A model generated the notes under the pieces. That model had not been told where the DNA came from and searched no databases. It saw only the letters and a program-made list of their open reading frames with translations. Shown here piece after piece: positions 53,167-61,785 of a stretch of 64,000 bases of DNA. The DNA is from Methylobacterium sp. CB376. GTDB taxonomy: Bacteria > Pseudomonadota > Alphaproteobacteria > Rhizobiales > Beijerinckiaceae. The stretch spans positions 1,736,001-1,800,000 of the forward strand of contig NZ_CP121648.1 in the NCBI RefSeq assembly GCF_029714205.1, in the 5' to 3' direction. The number at the start of each line of letters is the position of its first letter. Position 1 is the stretch's first letter. The position numbers were made by a program, and so were the translations under genes.

Positions 53167-53605
53167 TCAGTAGCCGTAGGGGCGGCAGACACCCGACGCG
53201 GCGTCGTAGTAGCGGGACGGGCCGCATCCGCCGTAGGTGGAGCCGTAATAGCCCGCCGCCGCGGCCGCCGCGGCGCCGGCCGCCAGCCCGTAGCCGTAGG
53301 GACGATAGCGGTAGCCGTAGGCGCCGTAGCCGCCGCGGTATCCGTAGCGGCCGTAGCCGCCGCGGTATCCGTAGCGGCCGTAGCCGCCGCGGTACCCGTA
53401 GCGGCCGTAGCCGCCGCGGTATCCGCCGCGCACGCCCGCCACCCGTCCGCCGCGGAAGCCGCCGGCACGGACGCCGTGGAACCCCCTCCGCCCCGGAACC
53501 CCCTCCGCCCCGGAACCCGCCGCCGCCGAAGCCGCGCGCTTCGGCGGTGATGCTGGTGAGGATCAGGGCGGCGATCGCGGAGGTGACGATGATGAGGCGC
53601 TTCAT
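53167..53605 (-). pseudogene. Exported Gly/Tyr-rich protein, frameshifted at a 17-bp repeat
   Basis: The signal peptide MKRLIIVTSAIAALILTSIT and EARGFGGGGFRGGGG are read from ATG 53605. The rest (GGYRGGYGRYGYRGG repeats, then CGPSRYYDAASGVCRPYGY) is in another frame. The shift lies at GGGTTCCGGGGCGGAGG-type units with a 17-base period (GGAA at 53478, 53495 and 53512 on the plus strand). With an 18-base period the protein would read FRGGGG repeats straight through. Either a pseudogene, an on/off switch by slippage, or sequencing error in a G-run. Related to the GCG_CRPN type by its C-terminal Cys pair. Confidence 0.72.
53478..53515 (-). repeat. 17-bp tandem repeat inside a coding region
   Basis: The minus strand has three occurrences of GGTTCC-type starts spaced by 17 bases, in a Gly-coding stretch. 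Gaining one copy or losing two restores the downstream frame. Confidence 0.8.
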
Positions 53606-53954
53606 GGCGTCGTGTCCTTGACCTAACGGGCCGGCCGGCACGGGCTGCTGGCCGCCGATCAGGAGCTCGGGATCGGCAGCAGCTCCGCCGGTCATTGCGA
53701 TGTGAACGATAATCTTGGCGTGCCTTGGCGCTTGATCGGACAGGACAGCCGAGATCGCAGTCGGACTGAACGTCTGGATTGCAGCTGGATCCACCCTGCA
53801 CTACGCTCGACGGCGTTCGCTCATCGACCCTCACGCGCCAGCGCGGCGGGTCCGCGTCGCTGCGTCAGAGACGTCCCGCCTGGAGACGGTCGGGGCCGGG
53901 CGACGCGGGCGAGTCACGCGGGTTCGGCGCGGCATCGATTCGGTCATAACTGAA

Positions 53955-54173
53955 GTGCCGTCATTCGAGATCAGGGTCACGACGGGAAGCGCGGGGGCGA
54001 TCCTGCGCGCCGCGACCGAGCGCGCGGCGGCCGCCAAGGCCGAGGGGCTCATCCGCCGGGCGCACCATCGCGGCGCCGCCATCGCGGTCGCGGTGGCGGG
54101 CAACGACGACCAGGCGGTGCGCCGCATCGAGCTCTACCTGGCCGACGTCATCTCCGAGGTGGAGCGGGCCTGA
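53955..54173 (+). CDS. Small hypothetical protein
   Basis: A 72-residue protein with a GTG start, MPSFEIRVTTGSAGAILRAA, a helical Ala-rich middle, and DDQAVRRIELYLADVISEVE at the end. Composition looks natural. No family recognised. It overlaps the convergent gene at 54148 by 26 bases, so one of the two may be differently bounded. Confidence 0.5.
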   Translation: MPSFEIRVTTGSAGAILRAATERAAAAKAEGLIRRAHHRGAAIAVAVAGNDDQAVRRIELYLADVISEVERA

Positions 54174-54417
54174 CCGCCGAGCGGGACGGCGCCCGGCACG
54201 TCCGGCGCCGAACCCCGCCGGCCGGCTCGCCGGCGCGGTCCGGCGCGACCGCGGCGGGACACGGCCCGCGCCCCGGCGGCGTCGCCGCGGGCGGACCGGG
54301 CGCCGGCCTGGGGGCGAGTCCGGCACCGATCGGCAGGCCGACCGTGGCGCCCGGCTGCGCGAGGGCCGGGCCGGCGAGGCCGGCCGCGAGGGTCAGGCAG
54401 ACGAGGGGCAGGCGCAT
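54148..54417 (-). CDS. Possible exported Pro-rich protein
   Basis: An 89-residue frame with a good signal peptide, MRLPLVCLTLAAGLAGPALA, then a Pro/Gly-rich and finally Arg-rich tail without folded features. The signal peptide argues for a real gene. The tail may be a compositional artefact. Confidence 0.48.
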   Translation of the reverse strand: MRLPLVCLTLAAGLAGPALAQPGATVGLPIGAGLAPRPAPGPPAATPPGRGPCPAAVAPDRAGEPAGGVRRRTCRAPSRSAVRPAPPRR

Positions 54418-54496
54418 CGCTGCGGGTCTCGGTGAGGGGGCCTTGCGGGCCCGGACCAGGGGCGGCTCTCGGCGGCCGGCGCCGGGCTGCGCGCCG

Positions 54497-54928
54497 TCAG
54501 GGGCCCGAGCAGCGCCGGTACTCCACGCCCGTGGGGTCCTGATCGCCGTAGTAGCGCTTCAGGGTTCCGTTCGGCCCGAGCGCCAGGAGAACCCTGACCT
54601 CGTTGACGGCGACGACGTTCGCGCAGTCGAGGACGAGCCGCTGACGGTCGCTCACCGGGCGCACCGACTTGATGCGGCAGGACGCCATCGGCGTCCTGAG
54701 GCGGTTGCCGGAGACGATGAAGGCCGGCGCGAAGATGTCGAGCGGCGTCCTGAACGACGTTCCTTTCCCGGCGGATGAGTACACCTCCGCACAGTCGCGC
54801 CCGCCCAGCACCCAGGCGCCCTGGTAGCCGGCGAGCCCGGCCGGCGCCGCCGTCGCGCGCGTGCCCCCGGCCGAGGCGAAAAGGGCCAGGCCGAGCGCGG
54901 CGGCACGAACTCCGTGTGCAGGTCCCAT
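54497..54928 (-). CDS. Small exported hypothetical protein beside an AraC regulator
   Basis: A 143-residue protein. The signal segment is AAALGLALFASAGG. The mature part has GYQGAWVLGGRDCAEVYSS, SGNRLRTPMASCRIKSVR, LVLDCANVVAVNEVRVLLAL and a C-terminal DPTGVEYRRC, so four Cys that can form disulphides. Unknown family. GGGAGGAG before ATG 54928 gives a strong start. It follows the AraC gene at 54958 on the same strand and is probably co-transcribed. A remnant of a homologue lies beside the paralogous AraC gene at 60.5 kb. Confidence 0.75.
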   Translation of the reverse strand: MGPAHGVRAAALGLALFASAGGTRATAAPAGLAGYQGAWVLGGRDCAEVYSSAGKGTSFRTPLDIFAPAFIVSGNRLRTPMASCRIKSVRPVSDRQRLVLDCANVVAVNEVRVLLALGPNGTLKRYYGDQDPTGVEYRRCSGP

Positions 54929-54957
54929 TGCGGATCTCCTCCCTCACGCCTCACGCC

Positions 54958-56088
54958 TCACGCGCCCGCGGCAGCGCGACGGCCGTCGCTCATCTCGCCG
55001 CCGCTCGGATCTCGCCGCTGCTTGCGCCACGCGCTCGGCGTCGTCCCGGTCCAGCGCCGGAAGGCATGGGTGAAGGCGGCGGGCTCCGAGAATTCCAGGG
55101 CGACGGAGATCTCCGCCAAGCTCAGGTTGGTGTCGGCCAGCAGCTGCTTGGCGACGGAGAGGCGCGTCTCGTTCGCGACCGATCGGAAGCTCGTTCCCTC
55201 GGCCCTCAGACGCCGGCTCAGCGTCCGCCGGTGAACCGCCAGCGCCTCCGCGGCCTGGCGCGCGCTCAGCTCTCCTTGCGTCAAGGTGGCACGCAGGTGC
55301 CGGCGCAGCTCGTCCGTCAGGTCCGCGGGCATGCTGGCCGCGAACTGGCGGATGCGCTGCTCGGCAAGCTTGCGCACGATCGGGCTCGCGTCCCCGATCG
55401 GCCGCCCGAGGAGGCGCGCCGGGAAGGTCAGCGCCGCGATCTCCTGTCCGAAGCGGACGGGAGCGCGAAAGACATTCGCGTAGGGCGTCGCATCGTCCGG
55501 CCCCAGGCGCGGCAGCAGCACCTCCTCGGGCGCCCAATCGCCCCCGCAGAGGGATCTGATCACGTTCGTCATCGCCGTGAGCGCCCGCTCGCAATGGAGC
55601 GCGATCCCCTCGGCCTCGGGCCGGTAGGGCGAGTAGCTGGCGATGGCGAGCGGGCCGTTCACCGCGACGCGGATCACGGCCCCTCGGTTGAGAAGACCGT
55701 GATGCGTCTCCAGCACCCGCAGGGCGTCACCGACCGTCTCCGAGTTCCTCATCAGCACGCCGAGCAGCCCGAGCGAGGCCAGCGTGGTGCGCTGGCCGAC
55801 CAGGAGGCCGAAATGCGGACAGGCGCTCCGGCGGGCGGCGAGCGCCATCAAGCGTCCGAGACTCTCGAACGAGAGCGCCCCGGCTCCCTCCAGGCATCGC
55901 GGGCCGATGCCGCTCTGCACCAGCAGCGGAGCCGGCTCGATCCCGAGCGCCACCAGAACCTCGCAGATCGCCTCGACGGCGCTGCCGTGAACGGCGGCAG
56001 GGGCGGCCGGGCGCGGAGGGATGCTGGTCTCGGCACGCCTCGCCTCCGGCCGCGATCGCTCGCAACTCCAACTGATGGCTGACATCAT
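54958..56088 (-). CDS. AraC-family regulator (arabinose-binding-domain type), copy 1
   Basis: A 376-residue regulator. The N-terminal ligand-binding domain (about 30-215) contains CPHFGLLVGQRTTLASLGLL and VGDALRVLETHHGLLNRGAV, as in the AraC proteins related to OruR and VirF-like regulators. The C-terminal HTH domain contains LAVHRRTLSRRLRAEGTSFR and SEPAAFTHAFRRWTGTTPSA. GGAGG seven bases before ATG 56088 fixes the start. Its paralogue is at 60682. Targets are unknown. The nearest candidate is the exported protein gene downstream. Confidence 0.88.
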   Translation of the reverse strand: MMSAISWSCERSRPEARRAETSIPPRPAAPAAVHGSAVEAICEVLVALGIEPAPLLVQSGIGPRCLEGAGALSFESLGRLMALAARRSACPHFGLLVGQRTTLASLGLLGVLMRNSETVGDALRVLETHHGLLNRGAVIRVAVNGPLAIASYSPYRPEAEGIALHCERALTAMTNVIRSLCGGDWAPEEVLLPRLGPDDATPYANVFRAPVRFGQEIAALTFPARLLGRPIGDASPIVRKLAEQRIRQFAASMPADLTDELRRHLRATLTQGELSARQAAEALAVHRRTLSRRLRAEGTSFRSVANETRLSVAKQLLADTNLSLAEISVALEFSEPAAFTHAFRRWTGTTPSAWRKQRRDPSGGEMSDGRRAAAGA

Positions 56089-57046
56089 GCCCACTCCTCC
56101 CTTCTTCGGTGCCGATGCTGCGGTCTTGCTGCGACGCATGATGACCGAACGCCGCTTCGATCGGCCGCCCCCGCCAAGTACTTTACCCGAGCCAAAACGC
56201 AGTTGCGCGAAATACGACCCCGACCAGCACTCTCTGTCGGATATGATATGAAGCAAAATTCGGAGATGATACTTGAAAAAATTCAGTCGTTTGGCAACGA
56301 AACTGAATTCGTCGCCACGCCGACCGTCTCACCCGGTTCCGGCCGAGCGGGATCGGTGCGGCAGGAGCCGCGCCATCCGGCCTCGTCCGAGCGATGACCT
56401 CCTCGCCCCGCCGGGTCGGAGCGAGGACTGACCTGATGGCGCGGTCGGAATGCCCATGCGTCCGGTCCACCTGCCGGCCGCCGCTCTGAGGCTTCGAGCC
56501 ACCGTCTTGCCTGGCACAATCGTATGTTTCTCGATGCTGTGGTCCTTGACATAAGTCAATATCTGTCCGGTCTGACCACCGTGAGCGCGATGAAGAGGCT
56601 TGCCAAACTTCACAATTGATATTGAATCGGGCGCTGCCAGAGGTGGAACCCTGACATCTTGCAACGGATCGCCTCCTCGAGGGCGTGGAGGGTCCGGAGG
56701 TCGCCTCCGCGGTGATGGGCTGCCGTTCCGGATGGGGGGCGCGGCGCAACGCGCGGCCGCACCCGCCGCGCAGCGGGAGGCGGACCGGGATGCCGGTGCC
56801 GCGCGAGCAGGCCGAAGGGGCCGACACCCTGCGATCCTGCCGGCCTTTCGACGCGACCATCGGAGGGCGCCGGGCGCAGCGAGGAGATTTGCGTTCGGCG
56901 CCGCTTCAACCTGATCTACATCAAGGCGGCGAGCGACGATTCCGCCCTGATAGGATCGCGAGAGTTCAGCCGAGGCCGCAGCGCCGATCGATGCCGAGGG
57001 CCACGCCCAGGCGTCGCGCCGGCGCTGCCATGCGGGGAGGCAGGCG
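56089..57046. other. Long AT-richer gap upstream of an AraC gene
   Basis: About 950 bases. A plus-strand frame from ATG 56248 (MKQNSEMILEKIQSFGNETE) has natural-looking residues for about 28 codons, then degenerates, so it is not accepted. The AT-rich stretches at 56200-56300 and 56520-56640 may hold divergent promoters. Confidence 0.4.
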
Positions 57047-57430
57047 ATGCACCGAGGACGCGGGACGCCGAAACACCGTCCGGACCTCCTGTCCGGCTCG
57101 ACCCGCGCCCTCCTCATCCTCACCCTCCTCGTCGCGGGCGCGGACCGAGGCTGGTCGCAGGACAGCGTTGCCCGGGGGCGCCGCCTCGCCGACGATCTCT
57201 GCGCCGAGTGCCACCGCGTCGATTCCATCTCCCGGCCGAGGGGCGGCCCGGCCCCCGACTTCGTCGCCGTCGCGCAGGCGCCCTCCACGACCGGCGTCGC
57301 GCTCAGCGTCTTCCTGCAGCAGCATCACCCCGGGATGCCGAGCTTCCAGCTCTCGCGCGAGGAGCGCGACGCCCTCATCGATTACATCCTCAGCTTGCGC
57401 TCCCGGGCCTCCGGCAGCGGGCAGCCCTGA
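57047..57430 (+). CDS. Periplasmic class I cytochrome c
   Basis: A 127-residue protein. A signal or anchor segment (ALLILTLLVAGADRGW) is followed by a heme-binding CAECH at residues 52-56, and GMPSFQLSREERDALIDYIL gives the sixth-ligand Met and the terminal helix. Single heme, small size. A soluble electron carrier. It lies about 135 bases before the antiporter gene on the same strand. No partner oxidoreductase is in the window. Confidence 0.85.
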   Translation: MHRGRGTPKHRPDLLSGSTRALLILTLLVAGADRGWSQDSVARGRRLADDLCAECHRVDSISRPRGGPAPDFVAVAQAPSTTGVALSVFLQQHHPGMPSFQLSREERDALIDYILSLRSRASGSGQP

Positions 57431-57564
57431 GCGCCGAGGCCTGCGGAGGGGCTCGCTTCGCGCCGGGCGGCGGCATCGCGTCGGACGAAACGTCCCGCAC
57501 CCCGCACGCGTCCGGAGATCGAGGCAGGCGCAACGGGAAACACTCTCGGTCGGGGATCTGGCCC

Positions 57565-58887
57565 ATGTACCAGAATATCGCCATCCTGTTCGCGTTCGTG
57601 TTCGCCTACAGTCTGGTTGCCGCGCCGCTGGAGCGCACGCCGGTGGCCGGCGCTCTCGTCTTCACGGCATTCGGGCTCGCCCTGGGACCGATGGGCCTGA
57701 ATCTGCTGGAGATCGGCTCACGCGCGCAAGTCCTCAAGACTCTCGCTGAACTGACGCTGGCGCTGGTGCTGTTCACGGATGCGGCCAACGCGGATCTCGG
57801 TGTGCTTCGGCGCTCCTACGCGATCCCGGTCCGCCTGCTCCTGGTCGGGCTTCCTCTCACGCTGGTGCTCGGTACGGCGGCCGCGTACCTGCTGTTTCCC
57901 ACGATCGGCCTGCTCGGCTGCGCGCTCCTCTCCACCATCCTGGCCCCCACCGACGCCGCGCTCGGGAAGGCCGTCGTCACCAACCCGTCCGTGCCCGCGG
58001 CCGTTCGCGAGGGCCTGAACGTCGAGAGCGGCCTGAACGACGGGATCTGCGTGCCCGTCCTGCTGATCCTGCTCGCGCTGGCCGCGGATCGGGCGGCCGA
58101 CAACGACCACCTGCAGCTGGTGATGTCGCACTTCGTTCGGGAGATCGGCATCGGGCTCGTCACCGGGGTCGGGCTCGCGGTGATCGGCGTCTGGGGGCTG
58201 CGATGGGCGGAGCGCCGCGGCTGGATGGGCACCGGGTGGCGCCAGATGCCCGCCGTCGCGCTGGCGATCACGTCGTTCGCGGCCGCGCAGGCGCTGGGCG
58301 GCAGCGGCTTCATCGCGTCCTTCGTGGGGGGGCTGGCGGCCGGCTGGATGGCGCGGCGGCGGACGGTGAAGCACGAACTGCTCATGGCGGCCGAGGGCGC
58401 CGGCAACGTGCTGGCGCTCCTCACCTGGGCGCTCTTCGGCGCGACGGTGGTCAGCGAACTCGCGCCGCGCCTCGGCTGGGAGATGGTCGCCTATGCCGGC
58501 CTCAGCCTCACGGTGATCCGGATGGCTCCCGCGTGGATCGCGCTGGCCGGCTCCGGTGTGGACGCCGGCGGCAAGGTGTTCCTCGGCTGGTTCGGCCCGC
58601 GAGGGCTGGCCAGCATCGTGTTCGCCGTCCTGGTGCTGGATGCCGAGGTGCCCGGCAGCGACCTCATGGCGGCCACGGTTGCCTGCACGGTGATCCTCAG
58701 CGTCGTGGCCCATGGCCTGACCGCCAATCCGCTCAGCGACGCGTTCGCCCGCCACGCCGCGAGGCGGAGCGAGCCGCGCGGGGCGGCCGTCGCGCCGGGG
58801 CAGGCCGGCGCGCAGGTCCCGCGGCGTCGGGGCGCAGCCGCTGCCGGGGAGCCGCTCGCGAGGGATTCCCTCTGGCCTCACGCCTGA
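57565..58887 (+). CDS. Na+(K+)/H+ antiporter, CPA1 family
   Basis: A 440-residue membrane protein with about twelve helices. The family segments LAELTLALVLFTDAANADLG, STILAPTDAALGKAVVTNPS and GLNVESGLNDGICVPVLLIL include the paired acidic residues of the ion site (ND motif). FLGWFGPRGLASIVFAVLVL is also typical. The C-terminal 45 residues are disordered and Arg-rich. Start at ATG 57565. The stop TGA is the first base triplet of a family R repeat. Confidence 0.9.
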   Translation: MYQNIAILFAFVFAYSLVAAPLERTPVAGALVFTAFGLALGPMGLNLLEIGSRAQVLKTLAELTLALVLFTDAANADLGVLRRSYAIPVRLLLVGLPLTLVLGTAAAYLLFPTIGLLGCALLSTILAPTDAALGKAVVTNPSVPAAVREGLNVESGLNDGICVPVLLILLALAADRAADNDHLQLVMSHFVREIGIGLVTGVGLAVIGVWGLRWAERRGWMGTGWRQMPAVALAITSFAAAQALGGSGFIASFVGGLAAGWMARRRTVKHELLMAAEGAGNVLALLTWALFGATVVSELAPRLGWEMVAYAGLSLTVIRMAPAWIALAGSGVDAGGKVFLGWFGPRGLASIVFAVLVLDAEVPGSDLMAATVACTVILSVVAHGLTANPLSDAFARHAARRSEPRGAAVAPGQAGAQVPRRRGAAAAGEPLARDSLWPHA

Positions 58888-58924
58888 TCCGGGATCCGGT
58901 TGACCCAAGCGGATCCCGCGCGCG
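58885..58924 (+). repeat. Palindromic intergenic repeat, family R, short copy 6
   Basis: TGATCCGGGATCCGGTTGAC followed by an imperfect return arm AAGCGGATCCCG. It lacks the upstream core. It supplies the stop codon of the antiporter gene and separates it from the convergent TAXI gene. Confidence 0.7.
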
Positions 58925-58934
58925 ATGGCCGCGA

Positions 58935-60308
58935 TCAGGTGGGAAGACCGGCCTCCCGGCCCGTCCGGAGCGGCTCACGTCTTTGCAGCGCGACGTCTCC
59001 GGCGGCTTCCGCGCGGCGCGCCGACCGGAGCGCCTCCTCCCGCTTCGTGAGCGCCTGGTCAACGTAGTCGACCGCCAAGTGGATCACCGCGGCCTGGTGC
59101 TCCTCCAGGCGGCCGCGCGCCGCCTGCGACGCGATCGTGGCGACCGCCTCGTCGAGGCGGCTGCGGATCCTCTCGAGATCGGACAGCGTGCTGGCCCGCG
59201 CGATGGACGAGATCATCTCGTGCGCGCGGGACAGGATCGTGGGAGCATCCTGGACGCGCGGGACGCCGAGGAACCGCAGGATCGCGGCCAGTCCGGAGCC
59301 CAGCAGCCCCAGGATCATGGGACCGTAGAAGAGCCAGTCGCCGTAGCGCTCCATCAGGGTGGTTTCCTCGCTGTCGTAGAACGCCCTGGCGCCGGGATGA
59401 ACCGGAATGACGGCGTCCTTGTCGGTGCTGGCAGCCTCCACCAGCGCGGCGAGCGGGGCATCCGGCGTGAGCTTCTGGCGATTGTCGAAGAGATGGCGGG
59501 TGAGCTGCGTGATCACGTCGTTCGAGACCTCCCGGTCCGCGACCAGGAAGGTCGCGACCTCGAGCGTCGTGAGGCTCTCCGCGGGCAGCGTGGGCGAGCC
59601 GCCGAACTGGCCGGCTGCGATCTCGGTGGCCTCGTAGACCGGGGTCGCCGCCGCGATGGCCTCGGCCTCGCTGATCTCCAGGAAGGCGAGTTCCCGGCGG
59701 CTGGCGCGGCGCACGGCCGCCCATTTCTCCCTCATCCTCGCCCCGCGGGTGGCCGGCACCGTGAACAGCAGCGCGTCCACCTTTCGGCTCCTGATCGCGT
59801 CCGAGATCTCGATCGCCGATGGCGGGACGGTCCTCGCGTCGACGGAGACCGCATAGTGATTGCGCAGCGTCGCGACGATCTGATCGTTGGCGTTGGGCGG
59901 GCCGACGACGCCGAGCACCCGGCCTCTCAGGTCGGCGAAGCCGGCGATCCTCGTCTTGCTCAGAGTGACGATCACCACCGGATCCTTGTGCAGGATCGCC
60001 ACGGCGCGGACCTTCTCCGAGACTGCGCCGTCGCCGCGCACGACCGCGAGCTGCGCCTTGCCCGCGGCCAGCCGCGCCAACGCCTCGGTCGGGCCGGAGG
60101 TCGGGATCACGGACAGGCGCGCCGGAGCGCCGCCCTGGGTGAGGGCCCGGCTCCAGGCGGCGATGAGCACGGCGTCGTCGAACTCGGCCGGCCCGACCGC
60201 GACCGACAGGATCGCCGGCTTCGAGAGGTGGCGCCACGCCGCGACGGCCAGCCCGGCGACGAGGCAGAGACCCGCAGCGACAACGAGCCAGCGCACCGTC
60301 GTGCCCAT
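58935..60308 (-). CDS. TAXI-family binding protein with C-terminal membrane helix and tail, second copy
   Basis: A 457-residue protein with an N-terminal membrane helix (WLVVAAGLCLVAGLAVAAW). The TAXI binding domain has AILSVAVGPAEFDDAVLIAA, ARLAAGKAQLAVVRGDGAVS and FADLRGRVLGVVGPPNANDQ. A second helix near residue 350 (YGPMILGLLGSGLAAILRFL) and a cytoplasmic coiled-coil-like tail follow. The architecture matches the protein at 17946. ATG 60308 is preferred because AGGTGG lies seven bases before it. ATG 60338 is an alternative. No TRAP permease nearby. Confidence 0.82.
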   Translation of the reverse strand: MGTTVRWLVVAAGLCLVAGLAVAAWRHLSKPAILSVAVGPAEFDDAVLIAAWSRALTQGGAPARLSVIPTSGPTEALARLAAGKAQLAVVRGDGAVSEKVRAVAILHKDPVVIVTLSKTRIAGFADLRGRVLGVVGPPNANDQIVATLRNHYAVSVDARTVPPSAIEISDAIRSRKVDALLFTVPATRGARMREKWAAVRRASRRELAFLEISEAEAIAAATPVYEATEIAAGQFGGSPTLPAESLTTLEVATFLVADREVSNDVITQLTRHLFDNRQKLTPDAPLAALVEAASTDKDAVIPVHPGARAFYDSEETTLMERYGDWLFYGPMILGLLGSGLAAILRFLGVPRVQDAPTILSRAHEMISSIARASTLSDLERIRSRLDEAVATIASQAARGRLEEHQAAVIHLAVDYVDQALTKREEALRSARRAEAAGDVALQRREPLRTGREAGLPT

Positions 60309-60403
60309 CGCCCTGCCACCTGCGACCCGCCTCGCCATGACGCTCAATGACCCGGGCGGCGTCGACAGGCTTGATCGTGCGGGACAACGCGCCGCCAAGA
60401 CCG

Positions 60404-60680
60404 AGAGCAGCGCTGATACGCGACCTCGGTCGGATCATGATCGCCGTGGACGCGCGTGAGACCGCCATTCGGCACGGCTGCCATGAGAACCGCGACCGCG
60501 TTGGCTGCGACCGTATTCGCGCAGTCGCGCCCGCTCGACAACCACGCGCCTCGGGAACCCGAGAGATCGGCCTGGGCCGCCGACGCCGGGACCGAGCCCG
60601 GCGGCACGCGCGAAACCTGCGAGGCTGATGGCGGCCCCGTCCCGAATCGCGCGCCGCGGACCGCGGATCCGCGCAGGGCC
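60404..60680 (-). pseudogene. Remnant of the exported protein paralogous to 54497-54928
   Basis: Read on the minus strand, SRGAWLSSGRDCANTVAANA and DHDPTEVAYQRC align with the two ends of the intact protein at 54497 (GYQGAWVLGGRDCA and DCANVVAVNE to DPTGVEYRRC). About 53 residues between two copies of a CGACTGYGCG sequence are missing, and no signal peptide remains in frame. It lies beside the paralogous AraC gene just as the intact copy does. Confidence 0.65.
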
Positions 60681-60681
60681 G

Positions 60682-61785
60682 CTACTTGGCCCATCGTTCG
60701 TTGCGCCACGCGCTCGGCGTCATGCCTGTCCAGCGCCGAAAGGCGTGCGTGAAGGCGGCGGGCTCCGAGAATTCGAGCACGGATGAGATCTGCGCCAAGC
60801 TCATGGTGGTGTCGGCCAGCAGCTGCTTGGCGATGCCGAGCCGCGTCTGGTTCGCGATGGACCGGAACGTCGTTCCCTCGGCCTTCAGGCGGCGGGTCAG
60901 CGTGCGCTGGTGGATCGCCAACGTCTGGGCGACCTGATCCTTCTCGATTCGCTTCTGCATGATCCTGGAGCGCACGCGCCGCCGGACCTCGTCGGTGACG
61001 TCGGACGGGAGGATGGCCTCGCATTGCTGGATGCGCCGCTCCACGCTCGCGCGAATGACGGGGTTGGCGTCCTCCACCGGCCGCTTCAGGAGCCGTGCGG
61101 GGAACACCAGCGCGGCGATCTCCTGCGCGAACCGGACCGGGGCCCGGAAGAAGCCCGTGTAGGGTGTCGTGTCCGGCGGCTCGAGCCGCGGCAGCAGCAC
61201 CTCGTCCGGGCTCCATTTCGCGCCGCACAGCGCGCGCAGGACGTTGGTCAGGGCCGCGACGGCCCTCTCGCAGTGGAGCGCGACGCCGTCGACGTCGGAC
61301 GCGTAGGGGGCGTAGCTCACGGTCGCGACGGCACCATCGACCGCCAGCTCGATCATGGCGCCGCGGTTCAGGAGATCGTGGTGCGTCTGCAAGGCCTGCA
61401 GGGCGTCGCCGATCGTCTCGGAGTGGCGCATCAGCGTCCCGAGCAGGCCGAGCGAGCCGAGGGTGGTGCGCTGACCAACGAGGAGGCCGAAATGGGCGCA
61501 CCGCGCCTGGTCGGCGGCCAGTGCCGTCAGGCGGCCCAACGCCGCGAAAGAGACCGTTTCCACCGTCTCGAAGATCTGGGCATCGATCCCGGCTTCTTCA
61601 AGGACAGTTTCAGGATCTAGCTCAAGCTCTAACAGTATATCGTAGACGGCCTTGACTGCGAAGACGTGGGTGAAATTGAATGGGATAGACGGTGCGCTGA
61701 AACATTTTGAATCTTTTGATATAAGACCCTTCTGAAACTCTGGGTCGCGGCCTTGATTGCCACTCGACGGCACATCGGAAGGCAT
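60682..61785 (-). CDS. AraC-family regulator (arabinose-binding-domain type), copy 2
   Basis: A 367-residue regulator very similar to that at 54958. CAHFGLLVGQRTTLGSLGLL and IGDALQALQTHHDLLNRGAM lie in the ligand-binding domain. LAIHQRTLTRRLKAEGTTFR and SEPAAFTHAFRRWTGMTPSA lie in the HTH domain. The N-terminal 35 residues differ and are less GC-rich. The paired remnant downstream suggests that the AraC gene and its target were duplicated as a unit. Confidence 0.88.
   Translation of the reverse strand: MPSDVPSSGNQGRDPEFQKGLISKDSKCFSAPSIPFNFTHVFAVKAVYDILLELELDPETVLEEAGIDAQIFETVETVSFAALGRLTALAADQARCAHFGLLVGQRTTLGSLGLLGTLMRHSETIGDALQALQTHHDLLNRGAMIELAVDGAVATVSYAPYASDVDGVALHCERAVAALTNVLRALCGAKWSPDEVLLPRLEPPDTTPYTGFFRAPVRFAQEIAALVFPARLLKRPVEDANPVIRASVERRIQQCEAILPSDVTDEVRRRVRSRIMQKRIEKDQVAQTLAIHQRTLTRRLKAEGTTFRSIANQTRLGIAKQLLADTTMSLAQISSVLEFSEPAAFTHAFRRWTGMTPSAWRNERWAK

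Noticed and set aside
52676..53794. A continuous minus-strand frame joining the Gly/Tyr-rich protein's signal peptide to the PLA2-like protein
   Set aside because: The middle is Arg/Pro/Leu-rich out-of-frame reading of Gly/Tyr repeats, and the PLA2-like protein has its own signal peptide and start. It is open by GC content only.
56248..56397. Small plus-strand gene upstream of the AraC regulator
   Set aside because: Only the first 28 codons look natural, and no ribosome-binding site or family supports it.
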